A stretch of 32,548 nucleotides of DNA from Clostridia bacterium (GTDB lineage: Bacteria; Bacillota_A; Clostridia; Christensenellales; Aristaeellaceae). Positions 26,887 through 32,548 of the stretch are shown piece by piece. The notes under the pieces were generated by a model. The model was not told the origin of the DNA. It searched no databases and was given only the letters and a program-made list of their open reading frames with translations. Numbering within the stretch: the first letter of the stretch is position 1; each line of letters starts with the position of its first letter. The stretch covers positions 1 to 32,548 of the forward strand of contig JAFQIF010000116.1 in the NCBI GenBank assembly GCA_017397695.1, in the 5' to 3' direction. The translations under genes were made by a program, and so were the position numbers.

Positions 26887-27645
26887 ATGAAAAGACTGGT
26901 CATGGCGCTTCTCGTCAGTGCGCTGCTGCTTGGTGCAGGTGCGCTGGCGGATACTGCGCCGGTGAATATGAAAACGCCGCCTGAGGCGATTGCCACGCAG
27001 GCGGAAGGCGAACTGGAGACGTATGATCTCACGTTCCCGGAGGATATGCCGCTGGAGGCGCGTAATTTTGTGCTCTTTGCGCGCGCGCAGTTTGAAAAGC
27101 ATCCCTTTGAAAAGCTGCCCAAGGCGAACGAGTACACCAAGTGGTACTATCAGGATAAGCGCGAGATCGGCTGGTGTTCTGTGTTCCAGATTTACTGCGC
27201 GCAGCACAGCGGCGTGCAGCTGGTGAAGCATAAGCAGGATGTGACGGTTGAGCCGGGCGAGGTGATCTCCGCGATGGAGGGCCGCGTAGGCAACGTATAT
27301 TATGTGTTTGAGGAACATGGCCGCTGGCAGCAGGCGGACAAGATGGAAGCGATTCCCAAGCCCGGCTGCATCGTCATCTACGGCAAGCGCGGCTCCACGC
27401 CCTATACGCACGTGGGCATTGTGGAGAGCGTGAAAGAGTTGGGCGAGGGCATGTATGAGCTGACGACCATCGAAGGCAATGTGAACTCGACGATCAAGCG
27501 CATGAACTACCGCTACGATGCGACGCCGAAGAAGAAATACTACAACATGTCCGAGATTCCGGAAGATGAAATCACACGGGAGAACTGCCAGTATACCGTG
27601 CATAAGAAGGATTGGTATATTACTGGATTCGGCAATACATGGTAA
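26887..27645 (+). CDS. secreted CHAP-type cysteine peptidase/amidase-like protein
   Basis: The 252-residue protein has a signal peptide (about 1-21, ending ALAD), a short linker and a CHAP-like catalytic domain. The Cys97 motif reads EIGWCSVFQIYCAQHSG, the His175 motif PYTHVGIVE, and the third acid TTIEGNVN (Glu196, Asn198). Such enzymes usually cut peptidoglycan peptides or amides and help growth or release at the cell surface. Many CHAP proteins carry a separate wall-binding domain; none is seen. The ATG at 26887 is chosen: an earlier in-frame start at 26821 would translate the repeat. It is the last gene of the polysaccharide operon. Confidence 0.85.
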   Translation: MKRLVMALLVSALLLGAGALADTAPVNMKTPPEAIATQAEGELETYDLTFPEDMPLEARNFVLFARAQFEKHPFEKLPKANEYTKWYYQDKREIGWCSVFQIYCAQHSGVQLVKHKQDVTVEPGEVISAMEGRVGNVYYVFEEHGRWQQADKMEAIPKPGCIVIYGKRGSTPYTHVGIVESVKELGEGMYELTTIEGNVNSTIKRMNYRYDATPKKKYYNMSEIPEDEITRENCQYTVHKKDWYITGFGNTW

Positions 27646-27652
27646 AAGCAAG

Positions 27653-27679
27653 AAAGAGCCGTCAATTCGACGGCTCTTT
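27653..27679 (+). terminator. terminator of the polysaccharide operon
   Basis: AAAGAGCCGTC (27653-27663) pairs with GACGGCTCTTT (27669-27679) around AATTC, eight bases after the stop codon of the CHAP gene. The T run lies at the end of the stem. Confidence 0.75.
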
Positions 27680-27728
27680 GGCGTATATGCGGATAGGATG
27701 CGGTGGGAATAGAATGTTTACTAAGGCA

Positions 27729-27812
27729 GCTTAAAGCCGCCGCAAAGCGAAGAAGGGTCAAGGGATGAAATCCCTTGTCAGGGGTTTGGGGATGAAATCC
27801 CCAACGTAACCC
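27729..27812 (+). repeat. hairpin repeat copy G
   Basis: It starts GCTTAAAGCCGCCGCAAAGCG. It has hairpin 1, CAAGGGAT with ATCCCTTG, and hairpin 2, TTGGGGAT with ATCCCCAA, both with loop GAA. It lies downstream of the CHAP gene and faces copy H in inverted orientation, so the pair could form one large cruciform. Confidence 0.8.
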
Positions 27813-27820
27813 AATCGAAG

Positions 27821-27871
27821 AAAAAAGCAAGAATCGGAGCGTCGCCTTCGGCTCCTGTTTGATTCTTGCTT
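27821..27871 (-). terminator. module B of copy H as terminator for the GH20 gene
   Basis: On the minus strand AAGCAAGAATC and GATTCTTGCTT (27861-27871 and 27825-27835) form an 11-bp stem with an inner GGAGC/GCTCC hairpin. A run of six T bases follows at once. This is a complete intrinsic terminator for the leftward GH20 transcript. Confidence 0.8.
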
Positions 27872-27969
27872 ATCTGGCGCTTCGCGCATGGAAACGTTGG
27901 GCTGCCGCCCAAACCCGCCTGGGGACATTGTCCCCAGACCCCTTCTTCGCTTCGCGGCGGTTTCAAGCT
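27821..27969 (-). repeat. hairpin repeat copy H, composite form (modules A and B)
   Basis: Read on the minus strand from 27969: GCTTGAAACCGCCGCGAAGCG, hairpin 1 CTGGGGAC with GTCCCCAG (loop AAT), hairpin 2 TTGGGC with GCCCAA (loop GGCA), then module B with CATGCGCGAAGCGCC and the stem AAGCAAGAATC/GATTCTTGCTT. The order of parts is the same as in copy E at 17448-17595. It fills the 3' untranslated region of the GH20 gene. Confidence 0.8.
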
Positions 27970-27990
27970 GCTTAGTGAACTAAATATCCT

Positions 27991-29802
27991 TTAAAACCCC
28001 GTACCCAATCCCGCTGACGGCGTGACCAGGTGCATATACTGCTGCGAGGAACGCGCCGGAGAAAGCGGCGTTTCATCCAGCTCTTCGATCGTCTTCAGCG
28101 AGCCGGACAGATAGCGCATAATCTCATCTGCAGCATCAGCCAGTCGGCACATCGCAGCGCCATAGCGCAGGCATACGACCTCCCAGCCAAAGCGCTTGCA
28201 GTCCCGCTCCCAGAGTGTCCGATGCGCGCGCATCAGCTGTTCGTATTTTTTAATCAGTGTCGGAATGTCCTGCTGAGCCAGCTTCGCAAGCCATTCGCGG
28301 TCTCCTGCCAGATACTTCTGGCGCAGATCGCGCACAATGCGCGCCTTCTCCGCTGCAATTTCAAAGAGCAGGCGAGCATAGCAGCCGACCGTTTCTTCCT
28401 GATATGCGCGCAGCGCATCCAGCGCTTGCTCGCTGCGGGCGATCACGGCATCCATGCTGTCGCCCATGGGATCGAGAATCGGATAGAGCGGATCGCACCA
28501 GATCAGGCTCTTGCCCGTACGCACATCCTTTTCATTGGGATAGAACTCGCCCAGCGCACAGAGCGCTGCGCGCGGCATGCCGGTCAGGCATTCGCCCGCG
28601 AGAATCATTTCGCTCCTGGGACAGTCTGCACCCTGCCAGCAGCTCTCCGAGAAGATGGGCAGCAGCGAGGACGCCAGGAACAGGTTCGTCTCCGCGCCGT
28701 CGTCGCCCCACAGCGTGGCAAATACCGTATCCACACCGTGCTTCGCACAGGCGGAAAGCCCCGGGAACATTGTTGCTTCAGTCTTTTTCACATGCGGCAG
28801 GAAACCGCTCCATGTCCATATGCCGCCAGCGAATACCGTGCGCTCGCCCATGCGCGCATGCTGCGTGAGCATCGCATCGTAGAAGGCCTCGTCCTCATGG
28901 TAGTAGTCCCAGTAGCACAGATCGACCGCCGGAATCGCCTCGATCACATGCTGGGGTACGTTGGCTTCCAGGTCATAGTACTCATTGGTTTTGGAGCCGA
29001 GCCGGAAGAACATGTCGCTCCACATGATCGGCTTGAAACCGTATTTTTCACAGATGGCTACCACGCGCGAGAGATGGCGGTTGAGGAGTGCATGCCTGTC
29101 CGTTTCGCCGCATTTGAGCAGGTAATTGCCCAGGCCTACGCCATGCGCTTCGTCCATGCCGATATGAATGCGTCCGGAATTCATGCATGCGCGCATGGAA
29201 CGAATTTGCGCCTCGATCAGTTCATAGGTCTTCTCGTCGTCGATGAGCAGAATGTCCATCTGGTCGCGCAGGGGGGCGTTTTCGCTCCACTGCAGAAACT
29301 GGCGCATATGGCCAAGCGTCTGGATACAGGGGATGAGTTCCACGCCGGCCTGCAGCGCATACGCATCCAGTTCGCGCAGGTCCTGCTGCGTGTAGCGGCC
29401 GCGCAGATAGCCCATATACGGATACTCCGGCACTTCGTAGGTATCCTCGCTATAGAGCATGAGCATATTCATGCCCAGGCAGGCCAGCTGATCGATATAG
29501 CGCTTGACCGCATCCACCGTAAGCACAGCGTTGCGGGAGCAATCCGCCATCACGCCGCAGGAGGCAAAATGCCGCTTCTGCGAAACGCTCAGCTCCGTCT
29601 TTCCTTCCTTTGCGCAGCGGCTGAGCAGAAAGAAGCCGCGCGTCAGCGCATTCTCGTCCTGCGCGATGATCTGCGCGCGACCGCCTCTGAGCGTTACCGT
29701 CAGCCCTTCGCCATGCACAGCCGCCGTATCATAGGGCAGGCATACGCCCGTCACGCGCTGCACGCGTGCCTTTGCCCGCTCAATTGCTTCATATGCAAAC
29801 AT
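27991..29802 (-). CDS. GH20 beta-N-acetylhexosaminidase-like enzyme
   Basis: The 603-residue protein has no signal peptide, so it is probably cytoplasmic like the GH20C enzymes of streptococci. A small N-terminal domain (about 1-80) precedes a TIM barrel with MADCSRNAVLTVDAVKRYIDQLACLGMNMLMLYSED, ELIPCIQTLGHMRQFLQW and the catalytic pair Asp217-Glu218 in IHIGMDEAHGVG. Other sites typical of sugar binding are CYWDYYH, GGIWTWSGF and TLWGDDGAE. It would release GlcNAc or GalNAc from short glycans by substrate-assisted catalysis. The ATG at 29802 has GGAGGG 6 bases upstream; frames before it overlap that site. The C-terminal 150 residues are helical. Confidence 0.9.
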   Translation of the reverse strand: MFAYEAIERAKARVQRVTGVCLPYDTAAVHGEGLTVTLRGGRAQIIAQDENALTRGFFLLSRCAKEGKTELSVSQKRHFASCGVMADCSRNAVLTVDAVKRYIDQLACLGMNMLMLYSEDTYEVPEYPYMGYLRGRYTQQDLRELDAYALQAGVELIPCIQTLGHMRQFLQWSENAPLRDQMDILLIDDEKTYELIEAQIRSMRACMNSGRIHIGMDEAHGVGLGNYLLKCGETDRHALLNRHLSRVVAICEKYGFKPIMWSDMFFRLGSKTNEYYDLEANVPQHVIEAIPAVDLCYWDYYHEDEAFYDAMLTQHARMGERTVFAGGIWTWSGFLPHVKKTEATMFPGLSACAKHGVDTVFATLWGDDGAETNLFLASSLLPIFSESCWQGADCPRSEMILAGECLTGMPRAALCALGEFYPNEKDVRTGKSLIWCDPLYPILDPMGDSMDAVIARSEQALDALRAYQEETVGCYARLLFEIAAEKARIVRDLRQKYLAGDREWLAKLAQQDIPTLIKKYEQLMRAHRTLWERDCKRFGWEVVCLRYGAAMCRLADAADEIMRYLSGSLKTIEELDETPLSPARSSQQYMHLVTPSAGLGTGF

Positions 29803-29842
29803 GCCGATCCCTCCATGATGCAACAGTTTATTTCTTTCTTAT

Positions 29843-29871
29843 ATTATACGGGTCAATCGCAGCATGCACAA
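29843..29871 (-). promoter_or_regulatory. promoter of the GH20 gene
   Basis: On the minus strand, TTGTGC (29871-29866) and a perfect TATAAT (29848-29843) are 17 bases apart, about 40 bases before the start codon. Confidence 0.6.
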
Positions 29872-29878
29872 GAATCCA

Positions 29879-29907
29879 TTTGCAAATTGCACGAAATATG
29901 ATATAGT
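29879..29907 (+). promoter_or_regulatory. promoter of the membrane protein-AraC pair
   Basis: TTTGCA (29879-29884) and TATAGT (29902-29907) are 17 bases apart, with AGGAGG downstream before the ATG at 29955. It is divergent from, and close to, the GH20 promoter. Confidence 0.5.
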
Positions 29908-29954
29908 TAGTAGGCATCCTGCAATCCGAAACACCACAAGAGGAGGCGCTTCCC

Positions 29955-30530
29955 ATGGCCCTGAGTCCCGCTGAAGTCAGCAATATCATCTATCGCCAGA
30001 GCGTAAGACGCAAGATTCCCACGATGAAAAAAGTCATCCTGATCATGCTGTATACTGCCGTGGCCATTTTCACATTCCTGGGTACCATGTGGGGCACCGT
30101 CATGCTCATCCCCAGCCTTGGCACGCTGTTTTTTGCCTGGTATTACAAGGGCGTCGTGACCATTTACTATGATTATGAGCTCAATGGATATGATTTCCAT
30201 ATCCGCCGCATCTCCGGCACACGCGCAAAGCCGGTGAACATTGCCTTTGCCTATGTCAATCTTGAAAAGCTGATCGTCATTGCCGACCAGTTCTCTCCGG
30301 AAATCGAGATCGGCGAAGCAGCGTTCAATGCCGCCGATAAGAACCACCGTGTGACGTATTACACATCCGCTCAGGATCCGGACAAGCCCAGCTGCGTGCT
30401 CTATGCGCACGGCTCCGGCCCGGAGGACGGATACATCGTGCGCATCTATCTGCAGGCAACCGGTCCGCTGCTGCATTGCCTGCGAAAGCTCTGCCCGGGA
30501 AAGGTGCATACCCATGCCGAGCTCGTCTGA
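29955..30530 (+). CDS. small membrane protein, DUF6106-like
   Basis: The 191-residue protein has two membrane segments near the start (about 25-47 and 50-66), then a beta-rich cytoplasmic part beginning YYDYELNGYDFHIRRISGTRAKPVNIAFAYVNLEKLIVIA. This order, two helices followed by a PH-like tail with Y-E-x-x-x-x-G-x-D/F-x-I, recalls DUF6106 proteins of Clostridia; the match is from memory and moderate. AGGAGG is 8 bases before the ATG. The end overlaps the AraC gene by 17 bases, so both are made together. Function is unknown. Confidence 0.6.
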   Translation: MALSPAEVSNIIYRQSVRRKIPTMKKVILIMLYTAVAIFTFLGTMWGTVMLIPSLGTLFFAWYYKGVVTIYYDYELNGYDFHIRRISGTRAKPVNIAFAYVNLEKLIVIADQFSPEIEIGEAAFNAADKNHRVTYYTSAQDPDKPSCVLYAHGSGPEDGYIVRIYLQATGPLLHCLRKLCPGKVHTHAELV

Positions 30531-31431
30531 TATTGAGCTGCGCAGGCAGCTGGAAGAGCCGCTCAGCGGAGAATGCCGCAATTATCCCACGGTCGGCGAC
30601 CGCGTTCTGGTTACGATGATCGACACGCCGTACTATCCTCCCTTTATCAGCGATGCGCCGCACTACCACAATTACCTGGAAATCGGCCTGTGTGTCTCGG
30701 GCAGCGCCTTTGTGCGCCTGAACGACCAGCGCTATCCCGCTTCGGCAGGATCGGTGATTGTTGCGCCAAAGGGCGTTCACCACAATCAGGAATACGACAG
30801 CGAACAGATGATCTACTGGCGCTATCTGGTCATCAACGAGGATTATCTGCTGCGCATTGCGCCGGAGCGCTATCGTGCGCCCATCTCTGCCTTTGTGGAA
30901 TCCATCAGCGAAAGCGGCATGTTCCTGAGCAGCGACGCCAGCGGAGCCGCTTCCCTGATTCAGCTGATGTTTGATCTGCGCAGGGGCGACGGCAGTGATT
31001 CCTCTGCGGAGCTGGAGCTGTGCGTGATGCTGCTGATGATGCTCTTTGCCCGCTATGGCGAGAGCGCGCCGCTCAATACGTCCGGTGAGCCGGTGGATGC
31101 GTATCTGCGCCAGCCCATCGAACCTGCGCTGGCATACGTTTATGAGCATTACCGGGAAGACATCGGAATCAGCACCCTGGCCAGAAGCTGCTCGATGAGT
31201 GAAAGCTACTTCCGCAAGCAGTTCTTGCGGATCATGGGACAAAGTCCGCTGGAATATGTGAACGCTTATCGTGTGCATCGCGCCATGAACCTGCTGCGCA
31301 CAACCAGCGACGCCATTCAGAACATCGCTGTGCGCGCCGGCTTTTCCTCCGTCGCTGCCTTCAACCGCAATTTCAAACAGCATGTCGGCATGAGCCCGAG
31401 CGAGTGGCGACGCAGCCGATTGAACAAATAA
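30514..31431 (+). CDS. AraC-family transcriptional regulator
   Basis: This is a 305-residue regulator. The N-terminal half is a cupin-like sensor with HYHNYLEIGLCVSGSAFVRLNDQRYPASAGSVIVAPKGVHH, usual for sugar- or glycan-responsive members. The C-terminal 100 residues hold two helix-turn-helix motifs: ISTLARSCSMSESYFRKQFLRIMGQSPLEYVNAYRVHRAMNLL and IQNIAVRAGFSSVAAFNRNFKQHVGMSPSEWR. The ATG at 30514 follows AAAGG by about 9 bases. The long extension of the frame upstream translates the other gene. It lies directly before a binding-protein gene that lacks a good -35 box, so it probably activates that gene. Confidence 0.93.
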   Translation: MPSSSDIELRRQLEEPLSGECRNYPTVGDRVLVTMIDTPYYPPFISDAPHYHNYLEIGLCVSGSAFVRLNDQRYPASAGSVIVAPKGVHHNQEYDSEQMIYWRYLVINEDYLLRIAPERYRAPISAFVESISESGMFLSSDASGAASLIQLMFDLRRGDGSDSSAELELCVMLLMMLFARYGESAPLNTSGEPVDAYLRQPIEPALAYVYEHYREDIGISTLARSCSMSESYFRKQFLRIMGQSPLEYVNAYRVHRAMNLLRTTSDAIQNIAVRAGFSSVAAFNRNFKQHVGMSPSEWRRSRLNK

Positions 31432-31434
31432 TAT

Positions 31435-31516
31435 ACACCGTTTTGTGAGCATTCGGGACAAGAATGAGCGTTTTCGCTAAGGATTGGATCGAAAATGCGC
31501 ACAAAGCGGTGTTTTT
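31435..31516 (+). terminator. long inverted repeat: AraC terminator and possible operator
   Basis: Arms at 31435-31455 and 31490-31512 match over about 20 positions, with one G-U pair, one mismatch and a two-base bulge (ACACCGTTTTGTG against CACAAAGCGGTGT at the base). A small AGCG/CGCT hairpin sits in the loop, and four T bases follow. The 3' arm covers the -35 region of the next promoter. Confidence 0.65.
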
Positions 31517-31522
31517 GCATGT

Positions 31523-31528
31523 TATAAT
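31523..31528 (+). promoter_or_regulatory. -10 box of the sugar-binding protein gene
   Basis: A perfect TATAAT stands without a recognisable -35; the bases 17 upstream read CACAAA. This is the usual picture of an activator-dependent promoter. A TTCGGC/GCCGAA hairpin (31540-31561) lies in the leader. Confidence 0.6.
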
Positions 31529-31592
31529 GATAACAACAATTCGGCTTTGGAATTGGCCGAACTGAACAAACATCATGAGGAGGAAAACTATC

Positions 31593-32548
31593 ATGAAAAA
31601 GCTTGTTTCCCTGCTCCTGGCCCTGACGATGATCATCTCCTGCACCGCCGCTCTGGCTGCTGAGGATGGCAAGATCACCATCTGGACCTGGGACCCGAAC
31701 TTCAACATCGCCGCCATGAAGGTCGCCAAGGAAATGTACGCGACCATCAACCCGGACGTGGAAGTCGTGATCGAAGAGGTTCTCTCTGAGGACATCGAGA
31801 CCCGCGTCATCACCGCTGCTTCCGCTGGCGACATCTCCAACCTGCCGGACATCATGCTCTGCCAGGACAACTCCTTCCAGAAGATGGTCATGAACTATCC
31901 GGAAGTTTACACCAACATCACCGAGAAGTACGACTTCGAAGGCTTCCCGACTGGTAAGCTGGCGTACTCCGTCATCGATGGCCAGAACTACGGCATCCCG
32001 TTCGACGCGGGCACCGTCGTTGCTACCTATCGTACCGACCTGCTCGAGCAGGCTGGCTACACCATCGCTGACCTGACCGACATCGATTGGGATCGCTTCA
32101 TCGAGATCGGTAAGGACGTCAAGGCCAAGACTGGTCTGCCGATGCTGACCGGCCAGGCTGGTTCCATCGACCACGTCCTGATCATGCTGCAGTCCTGCGG
32201 CGCTTCCATGTTCAACGAGGACGGCTCCGTCAACTTCGTGAACAACGAGGCCTGCCAGAAGGTTCTGGAGTACTACAAGACCATGGTTACCGAAGGCATC
32301 TTCGTCGAAGTTAACACTTGGGACGAGTACTGCGGCACCCTGGCCAACTCTTCCTGCGTCGGCACCATCAATGGCTGCTGGATCCTCGGCACCATCATGG
32401 GCGTTCCGGAGTTCTCCGGCAAGTGGGCTCTGACCAACATGCCGAAGCTGCCGGGCTTCGAGACCGCGACCAACTACTCCAACAACGGCGGTTCTTCCTG
32501 GGCCATCACCAACGGCACCGATATGGACCTGGCTCTGGACTTCATGAA
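31593..32548 (+). CDS. sugar ABC transporter substrate-binding protein (family 1), partial
   Basis: The frame is open for 318 codons and leaves the window without a stop. After a signal peptide (about 1-22, ending ALA) the protein reads GKITIWTWDPNFNIAAMKVAKEMYATINPDVEVVIEEV, then SAGDISNLPDIMLCQDNSF, YGIPFDAGTVVATYRTDLLEQAGY and FVNNEACQKVLEYYKTMVTEG, all typical of MalE-like extracellular binding proteins for sugars or oligosaccharides. A cysteine at 17 (IISC) gives a possible but weak lipobox. GAGGAGGA precedes the ATG. Codons are strongly biased to ACC, TCC, GCT, AAC and GTC, unlike most neighbours, so high expression is expected. Permease genes should follow outside the window. Confidence 0.92.
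   Translation, partial: MKKLVSLLLALTMIISCTAALAAEDGKITIWTWDPNFNIAAMKVAKEMYATINPDVEVVIEEVLSEDIETRVITAASAGDISNLPDIMLCQDNSFQKMVMNYPEVYTNITEKYDFEGFPTGKLAYSVIDGQNYGIPFDAGTVVATYRTDLLEQAGYTIADLTDIDWDRFIEIGKDVKAKTGLPMLTGQAGSIDHVLIMLQSCGASMFNEDGSVNFVNNEACQKVLEYYKTMVTEGIFVEVNTWDEYCGTLANSSCVGTINGCWILGTIMGVPEFSGKWALTNMPKLPGFETATNYSNNGGSSWAITNGTDMDLALDFM

Noticed and set aside
28030..29901. A 623-codon plus-strand frame opposite the GH20 gene
   Set aside because: The minus-strand frame carries the complete GH20 active site; the plus frame has no recognisable feature.
31465..31480. Catabolite-control (cre) site before the sugar-binding gene
   Set aside because: The palindrome AGCG-TTTT-CGCT lacks the TGNAANCG pattern and is better explained as the inner hairpin of the long inverted repeat.

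Overview
The window is GC-rich bacterial DNA with strong Shine-Dalgarno sites, intrinsic terminators and Firmicutes-type gene content: the rplS-rbgA-rnhB-yraN neighbourhood, a short zinc-binding DnaX, an XRE/DUF6809-like pair, ABC uptake systems and a small monotopic phosphoglycosyl transferase. A gut-type member of the Clostridia (possibly Christensenellales or a relative) fits best. This is inferred from gene order and protein style, not from a marker phylogeny.

Layout. 1-2.4 kb: peptidase T and an AEC-family carrier form a leftward operon. 2.5-5.8 kb: dnaX overlaps a GH13 alpha-glucosidase gene that is split by a one-base frameshift. 5.8-8.6 kb: a complete polar amino acid ABC importer (binding protein, permease, ATPase), with hairpin repeats between the binding protein and the permease. 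8.6-10.8 kb: a leftward Tat-signal flavodoxin/ferredoxin protein, then an orphan solute-binding-like protein. 10.9-17.4 kb: rplS with its own promoter and terminator, then rbgA, rnhB, yraN and a giant membrane protein joining two GT-C glycosyltransferase domains and two carbohydrate-binding-like modules. 17.4-18.4 kb: an XRE repressor facing a DUF6809-like gene across two matching operators, then a candidate structured RNA. 18.4-27.7 kb: a surface-polysaccharide operon (two GT2, two GT4, a Wzy/WaaL-like polymerase or ligase, the initiating phosphoglycosyl transferase, a six-hairpin glycosidase-like protein and a secreted CHAP-type protein). 28-29.8 kb: a leftward GH20 hexosaminidase. 29.9 kb to the end: a small membrane protein, an AraC-type regulator and the start of a strongly codon-biased sugar-binding protein that runs off the window.

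The most striking feature beyond single genes is a dispersed intergenic repeat. Seven complete or near-complete copies and one cut by the window edge keep the same pair of hairpins through compensatory base changes. Some copies lie in inverted pairs, and at least one carries a second module that looks like a working terminator. Other points worth attention are an RbgA P-loop lacking its lysine, the split GH13 gene, the double GT-C fusion, the two-operator XRE switch, and a long inverted repeat between the AraC gene and its neighbouring binding-protein gene.

Most long reading frames antisense to the genes are by-products of high GC content and were left out. No rRNA, tRNA, CRISPR array, insertion sequence or integrase was recognised.
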